Shown here piece by piece: positions 17,550-25,704 of a DNA stretch of 64,000 nt. The notes below the pieces were generated by a model. That model saw nothing but the letters and a program-made list of their open reading frames with translations. It was not told the origin of the DNA and made no database searches. The translations under genes were made by a program, and so were the position numbers. How positions within the stretch are numbered: the first letter of the stretch is position 1; every line of letters starts with the position of its first letter. This DNA comes from Candidatus Dormiibacter spiritus (lineage in GTDB: Bacteria > Chloroflexota > Dormibacteria > Dormibacterales > Dormibacteraceae): positions 1-64,000 of the forward strand of contig QHBT01000069.1 of NCBI GenBank assembly GCA_003244185.1, written 5' to 3'.

Positions 17550-18491
17550 GTGAAGGTCAGCGCAAAGGGAGGCCCACTCGGCAACTGGCAGGTCCAGCTC
17601 CTCATCCTCGGCGCCATCTGGGGCCACAGCTTCCTCTTCATCAAGCTTGCGGATGCCGCGTTCTCACCGGCTCAGGTCACGCTCGCCAGGCTCGCCATCG
17701 GCACGGCCGTCCTGGTGCCCTTCCTCCTCTTTCGGCGCGAGAAGCTGCCGCGCAGCCCGAGGGCCTGGCTTCTGCTCGGGGTGGCGGGGATCCTCTTCAA
17801 TGTGGTGCCCTACACACTGTTCGCCTTTGCCGAGACCCACATCTCCTCGGTGCTGGCCGGGATTTGGAACGCGACCACTCCGCTCCTGACGCTGGTGGTG
17901 GCACTCGCTCTGCTGCCCGGCGAGCGGGCGACGCGCCCAAGTGTGGTCGGGTTGGTGCTGGGGTTGGTCGGCGTGCTGCTGATCCTGCACCCCTGGCAGG
18001 GGCTGGGCGGAGCGCAGCTGATCGGCAACCTGGCCTGCCTGCTCGCGGCCGCCTTCTACGCGGTTGCCTTCGTCTACACGCGGCGGTTTCTCAGCGACCT
18101 ACCTGCCTCTGCGGCTTCCCTGGCAGCGGTTCAGCTGCTTACAGGCACGCTGTTCCTAGCCGTGCTCACGCCGTTCCTGGGGCCGCTGCCACACCAGTTT
18201 CCGCTGCCAGCCGTGCTGGCGCTGGTCGGGCTGGGCGCCCTCGGCACCGGCCTGGCCTACATGCTGAACATGGGCATCGTGCGCGCTGCCGGGCCGACCG
18301 CCGCCAGCACTGTGACGTATGTGGTGCCTGTCTTCGCCACCGTCGCCGGGCTTCTGTTCCTGGGCGAGCGGGTCGGCTGGTGGGAGCCGATCGGCGGGGC
18401 TGTCGTCCTGGTGGGGCTGGCGCTCACGCAGGGTAGGCTGCGCTGGCCCGGCCGACAAGCGCTGCCTGCGGGCGAGCGCCGGGCCGCCTGA
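17550..18491 (+). CDS. EamA/DMT-family permease
   Basis: A membrane protein of about 313 residues with ten predicted helices and two EamA repeats. It belongs to the drug/metabolite transporter superfamily. I prefer a GTG at 17550, although a TTG at 17541 adds three residues. Neither has a ribosome site. It lies between coxD and coxE, which are normally adjacent, so it may export or import the substrate or product of the hydroxylase. Confidence 0.85.
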   Translation: MKVSAKGGPLGNWQVQLLILGAIWGHSFLFIKLADAAFSPAQVTLARLAIGTAVLVPFLLFRREKLPRSPRAWLLLGVAGILFNVVPYTLFAFAETHISSVLAGIWNATTPLLTLVVALALLPGERATRPSVVGLVLGLVGVLLILHPWQGLGGAQLIGNLACLLAAAFYAVAFVYTRRFLSDLPASAASLAAVQLLTGTLFLAVLTPFLGPLPHQFPLPAVLALVGLGALGTGLAYMLNMGIVRAAGPTAASTVTYVVPVFATVAGLLFLGERVGWWEPIGGAVVLVGLALTQGRLRWPGRQALPAGERRAA

Positions 18492-18509
18492 CGCGAAGTT
18501 CGGCAGGTC

Positions 18510-19673
18510 ATGGCAGTCCAGGCCCCTGATCTCCTGCCCCGGCTGGCCGCGTTCGCCCGCCTCTTGCACGACGCCGGGTTGGACGGCGGTCCGGGCCGGC
18601 TGACCACAGCCACCAAGGCGCTCGGTTTCATCGACCTGCGGGATCGAGCCGGCTTTCGGGATACCCTGCGCGCCTGCTTCGTGGGCCGCCGCGAGGAGCT
18701 GCCTGTCTTTGAGGCCGCTTTCGACATCTTCTGGGCGCCTCCCGACCCCCGGGTCAGAGCCGGTTTCCTGCCCGGCAAGTCGCGTCCGCTGCCGCTGGCG
18801 CCGGATCGGGCCAGGAGCTGGATGCAGGCGCTGGGTCTGAACCAGGGCGCACAGCGACCTGGCGACCTGCAGGAGGTGGTCAACGAGAGTTCCGGCTACT
18901 CCGCCGACGAGCTGCTGCGGCACAAGGACTTCGACGAGATGTCATGGGAGGAGACGGAGCAGGTGAAGCGCTTGCTCCAGCAATCGCCGTGGCGCATCGC
19001 CGAGCGCCGGACCCGCCGCTCTCGCCCAGCGCGCCGCGGCGAAGTCGACCTCGCCCGCACAGCGCGGCAGTCGATCAGCTCTAGCGGCGAGCTGATCCGG
19101 CTCCTGCACCGTCAGCCGCAGCTGCGTCGGCGGCCGCTGGTGCTGATCTGTGATGTCAGCGGCTCGATGGAGCGCTATTCACGCCTGCTGCTGATCTTTG
19201 CCCACGCGACGGCAAGGCGGGAGCGGCTGGAGACGTTTGTCTTCTCCACCCGGCTGACCCGGATCACGCGCCTCTTGCGAAAGCGGGAGATTGAGCCAGC
19301 CCTGTCAGAAGTGAGCAAGCGGGTGCACGACTTCAGCGGTGGGACGCGCATAGGAGAGGCGCTGGCGGAGTTCAACCGGCGCTGGGCCCGGCGAGTGCTG
19401 GGGCACGGGGCGGTGGTGGTCCTGGTCAGCGATGGCTGGGATCGGGGAGACCCAGAACTGTTGGCGCGCGAGGTGAGCCGGCTGCGGCGCATGTCGCACA
19501 GGCTGATCTGGCTCAACCCGTTGCTGGGCTCGGCCGGATACGAGCCGGTGACGCGGGGGATGGCGGCTGCGCTGCCGCACACTGACGACTTCCTGGCCGC
19601 GCACAACCTGAAGGCGCTTGACGAGCTGGGGTCCCTGCTGGCGGGCCTGGGCCGCCGGCGTACGGTGAGATAG
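18510..19673 (+). CDS. coxE: VWA-domain protein, CoxE-like
   Basis: A 387-residue protein with a C-terminal von Willebrand A domain. The MIDAS motif is CDVSGSM, followed by VVLVSDGWDRGD. The N-terminal half is charged and helical. CoxE forms a chaperone pair with the AAA+ protein CoxD in maturation of molybdenum hydroxylases. It is followed by coxF with only 3 bases between. Confidence 0.92.
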   Translation: MAVQAPDLLPRLAAFARLLHDAGLDGGPGRLTTATKALGFIDLRDRAGFRDTLRACFVGRREELPVFEAAFDIFWAPPDPRVRAGFLPGKSRPLPLAPDRARSWMQALGLNQGAQRPGDLQEVVNESSGYSADELLRHKDFDEMSWEETEQVKRLLQQSPWRIAERRTRRSRPARRGEVDLARTARQSISSSGELIRLLHRQPQLRRRPLVLICDVSGSMERYSRLLLIFAHATARRERLETFVFSTRLTRITRLLRKREIEPALSEVSKRVHDFSGGTRIGEALAEFNRRWARRVLGHGAVVVLVSDGWDRGDPELLAREVSRLRRMSHRLIWLNPLLGSAGYEPVTRGMAAALPHTDDFLAAHNLKALDELGSLLAGLGRRRTVR

Positions 19674-19676
19674 CCC

Positions 19677-20630
19677 ATGCGTGAGATTGCCGCCGAGTAC
19701 AGCGCCTGGCGGCAGGAGGGGGAGCGGCTGGCGCTGGCCACAGTTGTGTCCACCTGGGGCTCCAGCCCGCGACCACTGGGCTCTCGTTTGCTGGTCAGCG
19801 GTACCGGGCGCATGGCCGGCTCTGTCTCGAATGGCTGCATCGAAGGGGCGGTGTTCGAAGAGCTACAGAAGACGCTGAAGAACGGTGAGGCTCGCCTGGT
19901 CGATTTCGGCGTGGCCGACGACCTCGCCTTCGAGGTGGGCCTGGCCTGCGGCGGGCACATCCAGCTGTTCCTCCAGAAAGCGACCGAGCAGCACGACCGG
20001 GCCGTTGAGCTGGTGACGGCCGAGCGGCCTTTCACCCTCCTGACCGATCTGACGAGCGGTGAGGTGGAGCTGCTGCCGGGTCCGCCGACTTCAGAGCTGC
20101 CGCGAAGGGACGGGGACCGCTTCGAGGAGCCCTTCGGGCGTCCGCCCCACCTGATCATCGTAGGCGCCATCCACATTGCGATTCCTCTGCACCGCCTGGC
20201 GCGCGTCATCGGTTACCGCGTCACTGTGGTGGATGCTCGCTCGCAGTTCGCCACCGAAGAGCGCTTTCCTGAGGCTGACGAGATTGTCATCGCCTGGCCC
20301 GACGATGCGCTGAAGGGCATGGAGGTGGATCGTTCCACGGCTGTGGTCATCCTCACCCACGATCCCAAGTTCGACCTGCCGGCACTGCGGAGTGTTCTCA
20401 AGACCGCCGCCGGTTACATAGGCGCGATCGGCTCCCGCAAGACGAGCCAGAACCGTTTGGAGCAGCTGCGCTCGGAGGGCTTCAACGAGGAGCAGCTGGC
20501 GCGCATCCATGGACCAATCGGACTGGATCTGGGCGGCCGCGGCGCCGAGGAGACCGCGCTCGCCATATTGGCGGAAATCACAGCTGTCCGCTTCGGTGGC
20601 GCCGCTGCCGGCACGGCAGCTAACACTTAG
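19677..20630 (+). CDS. coxF: XdhC/CoxF-family maturation factor
   Basis: A 317-residue protein. The N-terminal XdhC_CoxI domain carries STWGSSPRPLGSRLLV and SVSNGCIEGAV with the conserved Cys. The C-terminal Rossmann domain begins LIIVGAIHIAIPL, where GAGHV is usual, so the nucleotide loop is altered. XdhC proteins bind molybdenum cofactor and aid its sulfuration and insertion. The stop overlaps the HNH gene stop by 4 bases on the other strand. Confidence 0.88.
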   Translation: MREIAAEYSAWRQEGERLALATVVSTWGSSPRPLGSRLLVSGTGRMAGSVSNGCIEGAVFEELQKTLKNGEARLVDFGVADDLAFEVGLACGGHIQLFLQKATEQHDRAVELVTAERPFTLLTDLTSGEVELLPGPPTSELPRRDGDRFEEPFGRPPHLIIVGAIHIAIPLHRLARVIGYRVTVVDARSQFATEERFPEADEIVIAWPDDALKGMEVDRSTAVVILTHDPKFDLPALRSVLKTAAGYIGAIGSRKTSQNRLEQLRSEGFNEEQLARIHGPIGLDLGGRGAEETALAILAEITAVRFGGAAAGTAANT

Positions 20631-21820
20631 GGCGGCAGGGCCTGCAGGGATCCACCCATTTCACGCATCAGGCGCCAGCCTTGCTCGTGTACTTGCCGAT
20701 GATGGCGGCGGCAGAGCAGGACCAAATTGCCGAGCTTCGTCTCGCCGCCGTCCGCCCAATGGACGATGTGATGGGCGTCAGTCCACCCGGGAGGCCGGTC
20801 ACAGCCGGGAAACCGGCAGCCTCCGTCCCGCTGCCAGAGTGCCCTTCGCGTCGCTCCCGAAACGACGCGTGACATGTGGCTCAGGGCGTCAGCGCAGCCC
20901 TCGCCGTTCTGGCCGCTGGTGTCCGTGCTGAGGCCGGCATCACAGGCGAGGAGGTGAGCCGTCTCGGCCGGCACCATCTGCTGGCCGTTCAGCTCCGGCG
21001 CGGCGGCACCCATCAGCTTTTGCAGGGCGCCTAGCCCGGCGAGCAGGTGCAGGTGCGGCTTCTGGCCGCCACGCTGAGGAAGCGAGCCGGAATCGAGGTT
21101 CTGCCGGCAGAGCTCCAGCAAGGCATCTGCCCGTCGCTGGCCGGCCGAGCGGTGATCGTCGCCGGCGGGGGGCGGCAGTAGCGCATTGAGCGCGGTCTTG
21201 AGAACCTCTCCGCTCTCGGCGTCGAACATGCCGTTCAGGAAGTAGATGCCGTCCCAGGTCTGACTCAAGTCGAAGTATCGCCGTTCAAAGGTGGCGTCGA
21301 CTTCGCGAGCGACGCCGTCAGGATCGGTGCAGTAGCGGAAACGCTCGGTGACGATGCGGAGCTGCCGCGGATCCAGCTCACGCGCAGCCCCGACGAGGAT
21401 GGGTTCTGCCTCTCGCGTCGGCTCGACGCCCACCTGTTCGCAAGTTCGGCACAGCAACGAGGCATGCTGCAGGCTGATCGCACCCTCGCCAAAGGCTGAC
21501 GCGGTTTTCGGCAGGTCTTCCAACCGGCGCCCCAGCCTGACCCGATCTGCCGCTGCGGCGGCGGAAAGGTGGCATTCGCGGCGAAGCCAGGCCTGAGTGC
21601 TCAAGGCGCCTGTCGCCACCCAACCTTGGTTCTGATCAAGAATTCTGGTCCGCCGGGTAAATTCTGCCTGCAGGCGGTTGATGGCCCGGTTGAGCTGGGT
21701 CAGCTCATCCGTTTGGACTGAGCACGGATACGCCCTGACATTCTGCGCCAGGTCGCTGATCACGCCATGAAGACGGTCGACCAGCGGCGCCCGGTCTGCT
21801 GACTCAGGAACCGAACCCAT
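20627..21820 (-). CDS. DUF222 / HNH endonuclease-domain protein
   Basis: A 397-residue protein with an N-terminal DUF222 helical region and a C-terminal HNH nuclease (DAHHIVHWADGGET, NLVLLCRRHH). Proteins of this type are abundant, multi-copy and variable in Actinobacteria. Their role is unknown, and some behave like mobile or selfish elements. No terminal repeats or recombinase are visible here. A TATACT box (21827-21832) lies 6 bases before the ATG. Confidence 0.88.
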   Translation of the reverse strand: MGSVPESADRAPLVDRLHGVISDLAQNVRAYPCSVQTDELTQLNRAINRLQAEFTRRTRILDQNQGWVATGALSTQAWLRRECHLSAAAAADRVRLGRRLEDLPKTASAFGEGAISLQHASLLCRTCEQVGVEPTREAEPILVGAARELDPRQLRIVTERFRYCTDPDGVAREVDATFERRYFDLSQTWDGIYFLNGMFDAESGEVLKTALNALLPPPAGDDHRSAGQRRADALLELCRQNLDSGSLPQRGGQKPHLHLLAGLGALQKLMGAAAPELNGQQMVPAETAHLLACDAGLSTDTSGQNGEGCADALSHMSRVVSGATRRALWQRDGGCRFPGCDRPPGWTDAHHIVHWADGGETKLGNLVLLCRRHHRQVHEQGWRLMREMGGSLQALPP

Positions 21821-21982
21821 GTTCGTAGTATATCACCTCTGACCGCGTCGTGTCCAAACACTTCCAGTAAGCGCAACACAACCAAGACGCCCCTGGTCGA
21901 CTGCTCAGCGACGGACACGGTAGTGGATATATGCGGCCGCCGGCAGACCGGGAACCGCAGCTCGATCATTGACAGGACACAC
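21821..21982. promoter_or_regulatory. Intergenic region with leaderless-type promoter for the HNH gene
   Basis: The minus-strand TATACT-ACGAAC-ATG arrangement is near consensus for a leaderless start. The rest of the 162-bp gap holds a spaced GGACACG/CGTGTCC inverted repeat but no open frame I can support. Confidence 0.5.
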
Positions 21983-23242
21983 TCAGGAGCAGACTGCCGC
22001 GCGTCGCAGCAGCAGGGCGCGCTCTCTTTCGTTTCGCGTCAGGGAGGCGGCGCGCTCGAACTCCGCCTGGGCCTCCGCCAAACGGCCGAGCTTGGCGAGG
22101 AGGTCGCCCCGCACGCTGGGCAAGAGGTAGTACCCCTGCAGCGAAGCCTCAGCGACCAGCTGATCCGCCAGCTCGAGACCGGCCGCTGGGCCGAAGGCCA
22201 TCGCCACCGCGACCGCCCGGTTCAACTCGACGACGGGCGACGGCGCCAGTTGGGCGAGCGCATCGTAGAGCGCGACTATCCGCGCCCAGTCCGTCTCACC
22301 GGGCGTGGGCGCGCGAGCGTGGCAGGCGGCGATCGCTGCCTGGAGGCCGTAGGGGCCAAGCCCCCCGCCCAACCGCTCGGCCCGCTGCAGGGCCCCGAGC
22401 CCCCGCTGGATGAGGATGTGATCCCAGCGCCCGCGGTCCTGGTCCAGCAGCAGAACCGGCTCCCCAGCGGGGCCGACCCGTGCTGCCAGGCGCGAAGCCT
22501 GGATCTCTAGGAGCGCGACGAGCCCGTGAACCTCGGCTTCCTGGGGCAGAAGCCCGGCGAGAATCCGGCCCAGGCGGAGCGCCTCCTGGCACGGCTGAGG
22601 TCGCGTCCAGTCGTCACCGGCGGTTGCCGAGTAGCCCTCATTGAAGATCAGGTAAATGACTTCCAGCACCGAGGACAGACGCTCGGCGAGCTCGGGCCCC
22701 TGGGGCACCTCGAAGGGAACCTGAGCTTCGGCGAGAGTTCGCTTCGCCCTGACAATTCGCTGGCCGATGGTCGCCGCCGAGACCAGAAAAGCGTGCGCTA
22801 TCTCGTCCGTCTTGAGACCACCAAGCACGCGCAGCGTGAGCGCCACCCGCGACTCGGGGGAGAGGACAGGATGGCAGGCAACGAACACCAGGCGGAGGAG
22901 GTCGTCACCAATTTCGCCCTCGAACGCGGCGTCGAGATCGGGCGAGATATTGCCAGAGTCGACCTCCAAATCGCGACCGAGCTCATCCAGCTTGTTCGCC
23001 AGCCGCTCCCTCCGGCGCCAGTGGTCGATCGCGCGACGCTTCGCTATGGCCATGAGCCAGGCGCCCGCGTTGCGCGGTACGCCCGACTCCGGCCACCGTT
23101 CGAGCGCTGCGACCAGCGCATCTTGGGCCAGCTCCTCCGCCAGATCGAGGCTGCCCACGATCCGGGTCAGACTGGCGATCAGCCTCGCCGACTCAATCCC
23201 CCAGACCGCCTCGATGGCACTCTGCGTCTCGCGATCCGTCAT
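21983..23242 (-). CDS. ECF sigma factor with C-terminal TPR-like domain (ECF42 type)
   Basis: A 419-residue sigma factor. Region 2 is ELAQDALVAALERWP, and region 4 lies around DEIAHAFLVSAATIGQRIVRAK. A long C-terminal helical DUF6596/TPR-like extension is typical of the group. These factors have no anti-sigma gene and are encoded next to a DGPF-domain protein, as here (23292-23726). The extension is needed for activity in studied members. It probably drives its own operon, including the DGPF gene. The start is the ATG at 23242. Confidence 0.9.
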   Translation of the reverse strand: MTDRETQSAIEAVWGIESARLIASLTRIVGSLDLAEELAQDALVAALERWPESGVPRNAGAWLMAIAKRRAIDHWRRRERLANKLDELGRDLEVDSGNISPDLDAAFEGEIGDDLLRLVFVACHPVLSPESRVALTLRVLGGLKTDEIAHAFLVSAATIGQRIVRAKRTLAEAQVPFEVPQGPELAERLSSVLEVIYLIFNEGYSATAGDDWTRPQPCQEALRLGRILAGLLPQEAEVHGLVALLEIQASRLAARVGPAGEPVLLLDQDRGRWDHILIQRGLGALQRAERLGGGLGPYGLQAAIAACHARAPTPGETDWARIVALYDALAQLAPSPVVELNRAVAVAMAFGPAAGLELADQLVAEASLQGYYLLPSVRGDLLAKLGRLAEAQAEFERAASLTRNERERALLLRRAAVCS

Positions 23243-23291
23243 GAGGGTTCATCAGCGCTAGGTCGGCGGCACAGGATCCAGCGCGCGGCCG

Positions 23292-23726
23292 CTACTGCTT
23301 GGAGGCCTTCCGCTGCAGCTCCTCGCGCAGCGCCTGCTCGCGCTCCGCCTCTTCAGCCGGAAAGACCTCGGGTGGAAAGTCCGAAGCTTCGAAAACCTGT
23401 CGGACCTCGACCTCACCTTCCTGCAGAGGACTGCGCTTGGCCCATTCGATCGCCTCTTCCTTTGACCGCACCTGGAGCAGCCAGTAGCCGGCGATCAGCT
23501 CCTTGGTCTCCGTGAAGGGGCCGTCGGTGACAGTCCGGTTCTCACCCGAAAACTTGATCCGGGCCCCTTTCGAGCTGGGCTGGAGCCCTTCGGCCGCCAG
23601 CAGCACGCCAGCCTCGGCCACCTCCTCGTTGAATCTGGCCATCGCGGCAAAGACCTCTGGACCGGGCACGACCCCGGCCTCGGTGTCCTGGTTTGCCTTG
23701 AGCAGCAGCATGAATCGCATGGTCAA
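23292..23726 (-). CDS. YCII/DGPF-domain protein
   Basis: A 144-residue protein with an N-terminal MRFMLLLKA strand and the family motif TVTDGPFTETKELIAGYW. DGPF proteins are the usual partner of ECF42 sigma factors, and their biochemical role is not established. AAGGAG lies upstream of the ATG. The C-terminal 30 residues are a charged helix. It is first in the operon with the sigma gene 49 bp downstream. Confidence 0.9.
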   Translation of the reverse strand: MTMRFMLLLKANQDTEAGVVPGPEVFAAMARFNEEVAEAGVLLAAEGLQPSSKGARIKFSGENRTVTDGPFTETKELIAGYWLLQVRSKEEAIEWAKRSPLQEGEVEVRQVFEASDFPPEVFPAEEAEREQALREELQRKASKQ

Positions 23727-23909
23727 TGTCTCCTTCTGGACTGAGTGAAGCTAAGTCTCCGGGCGGGTTCAGGGGCGCCGGACAAGCTCCAACCAGGACG
23801 TCGAACAAGGCCTGCGACATTCGACATCTGGAAAAAGGGCTGGTGGGTTGTCGAGTGGAGACCTGAGCCATTGCCGGCCGGTCCGGCGAGAGCAAAAGAA
23901 GGCGCTGTC
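23727..23909. other. Intergenic region, no gene supported
   Basis: This gap of 183 bp holds the ribosome site of the DGPF gene and presumably the promoter of the sigma operon. A GC-rich partial dyad (GCCGGCCGGTCCGGC) lies near 23875. Plus-strand open frames here overlap the methyltransferase gene and show no protein-like features. Confidence 0.4.
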
Positions 23910-24812
23910 TCACCTCGGGTGGCGGCTGGTCGCTCTGCGCAAGCAGAAGCTGAAGTTCGGCCGGCGCCAGAAGATCCGGCAGCCGACGAGAGCCTCAGTC
24001 ACGGCCGGCGACGCATCGAGCACGTACGACGAGATTGTCCGCAGCACGCTCTCATCCGCCTCGCCCTCCATCCCCTCGCCGCTCAGACCCGACTTCGGTA
24101 CCAGTTCTCCGCGTAAGGGAAGAAATCCGCAGCCTTGCAGGAACTCTCCCCGGAGCCGGTCAGCTTCCCGGACGAAGGTCGCGCAGAGATGAGGGCAAGG
24201 GCGCTCACCACCCTCCAGGAGCGCCATCGGCACCACGAGCCGCCCTCCTTGGTGGAGCTGCCACAGCCACTGAGGCGAGAGGTCGGCAGCTGACGCGGTC
24301 ACCACAATGCGATCGAACGGAGCCCGCTCCGGCCACCCCTGGGCTCCGTCCTGCCGCCTCACCTCCGCGCCGCTGACGCCGGCTCGAGCCAGGTTCTCCT
24401 GCGCCCGAGCGCAGAGGTCCTCGTCCACGTCCAGGCTGACCACGTATCCCGTCGGCCCCACTAGATGGGCCAAAAGCGCGGCGTTGTAGCCCGTGCCCGT
24501 GCCGACCTCGAGAGCGCTGTTGCCCGGCTCCACCTGCAGCTGCTGCAGCATGATGGCGACCATCGCCGGTTGGGAGGCCGAGCTGAGCGCGACTCCGTCG
24601 TCGCCGGTCTTCGTGCGCACTGCCTCGTCGGCATAGGCCTCGGCCAGGCTCAGGCCCGGCAGGAAATGATGCCGCGGCGTGGCCCGAAAGGCTGCTGCAA
24701 CCGCCGGCTGACTGATAGTGCCCGAGTCGATCAGCGAGGCGATCAGCCGCTCGTTGAGCCGCCGCCCCTCCAGCTCCGAGTCCACTGCTCCGGCACCTGC
24801 AGACACGGACAC
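23910..24812 (-). CDS. Protein-L-isoaspartate O-methyltransferase family
   Basis: A 300-residue SAM-dependent methyltransferase with SASQPAMVAIMLQQL and the SAM site ALEVGTGTGYNAAL. It repairs isoaspartyl residues in aged proteins. It has about 90 residues beyond the core, ending in a basic tail. The open frame continues upstream across the AP endonuclease, but that part is out of frame with a real gene. I start at the GTG at 24812, which overlaps the endonuclease stop as TAGTG. A GTG two codons later is also possible. Confidence 0.85.
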   Translation of the reverse strand: MSVSAGAGAVDSELEGRRLNERLIASLIDSGTISQPAVAAAFRATPRHHFLPGLSLAEAYADEAVRTKTGDDGVALSSASQPAMVAIMLQQLQVEPGNSALEVGTGTGYNAALLAHLVGPTGYVVSLDVDEDLCARAQENLARAGVSGAEVRRQDGAQGWPERAPFDRIVVTASAADLSPQWLWQLHQGGRLVVPMALLEGGERPCPHLCATFVREADRLRGEFLQGCGFLPLRGELVPKSGLSGEGMEGEADESVLRTISSYVLDASPAVTEALVGCRIFWRRPNFSFCLRRATSRHPR

Positions 24813-25657
24813 TAACCGGCCAGCCGGAGCAGGATCTCCACGTTGGCGGCGTCGGGCCCATTCTGTTCGAAACCGGGCACCTCCAAGATGAACGGGATCT
24901 TTTCCAGGCAGGTTTGGTGAAGCAGGGCGTGGAAGCAATCCTCGCCGATCAGGCCAAGTCCAATATTGGCGTGGCGGTCCCGGTTGGAGCCGAGGCCGAA
25001 CTGGGAGTCGTTGCAATGGACAACTTCCAGCCGCTCCAGGCCGACCACTCGCTGCCACTCGGCCAGCGTCTCCTCCACCGCCTCGGGTGTCCGCATCTCG
25101 TAGCCGGAGGCGAACGCGTGACAGGTGTCGAAGCAGGTGTTGACGCGGCTGTCGTCGACAGCGTCGAGCATCGCCCGCAGCTCCTCGAAGCGCGCTCCGA
25201 CGCAGCCTCCCGCGCCGGCATTGTTCTCGATCAGCAGGCGAGCTCGCTGGGGATCGGCGCGCTCCATGACGCTCTTCAGATGCTCGGTGATGATGGGCAG
25301 CACGGCTTCAAAGCCGGCGCCCTTGTGGCTGCCCGTGTGGAAGATCACGCCGTCGATGCCCAGCTCGTCAGCTGCCCGGAGGTAGCCTGCCAGCGTGCTC
25401 TCGGAGCGCTGCCGAAGCTTCGGATCAGGCCCTGCCAGGTTGATCAGGTAGACGGCGTGAAAGTAGAACGGAGGTCGCCCGGCCGCGTCGGCGGCGGCGC
25501 GGAACTTCTCGATGCGCTCTGGATCCAGCTTGGGCGAGCCCCAGAATCCGGGCGGTGTGGGATGGACCTGGATCGCGGCGGCGCCCATCGCCGCGGCGCG
25601 CTCATAGGCGTGATGAAGTCCGCCGGTCGAGTCGACATGGGCGCCAATCAGCGGCAT
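24812..25657 (-). CDS. nfo: Deoxyribonuclease IV / AP endonuclease (xylose-isomerase-like barrel)
   Basis: A 281-residue TIM barrel with the metal-binding motifs of endonuclease IV: FHTGSHKG, LLIENNAG, CFDTCHAFASGY, VVHCNDS, RHANIG and FILEVPG. It cuts abasic sites in DNA. The ATG at 25657 (MPLIGAHVDSTGG) is the natural start. A longer frame to 25705 adds unrelated residues. A TACGCT box lies 7 bases upstream and there is no ribosome site, so the mRNA is probably leaderless. Confidence 0.9.
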   Translation of the reverse strand: MPLIGAHVDSTGGLHHAYERAAAMGAAAIQVHPTPPGFWGSPKLDPERIEKFRAAADAAGRPPFYFHAVYLINLAGPDPKLRQRSESTLAGYLRAADELGIDGVIFHTGSHKGAGFEAVLPIITEHLKSVMERADPQRARLLIENNAGAGGCVGARFEELRAMLDAVDDSRVNTCFDTCHAFASGYEMRTPEAVEETLAEWQRVVGLERLEVVHCNDSQFGLGSNRDRHANIGLGLIGEDCFHALLHQTCLEKIPFILEVPGFEQNGPDAANVEILLRLAG

Positions 25658-25670
25658 GATAGACAGCGTA
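25658..25670 (-). promoter_or_regulatory. Leaderless-type promoter of the AP endonuclease gene
   Basis: On the minus strand TACGCT (25665-25670) is followed by 7 bases and the ATG at 25657. Confidence 0.45.
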
Positions 25671-25704
25671 GAGTGCCGCGAAGCCATGGTCAGGAGAGGC
25701 GCCA

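Noticed and set aside
20627-21820. HNH gene as part of an insertion sequence or intron
   Set aside because: No terminal repeats, target duplication or partner recombinase or reverse transcriptase can be seen around it.
24813-25058. N-terminal extension of the isoaspartate methyltransferase frame
   Set aside because: It overlaps the AP endonuclease and has no methyltransferase features.
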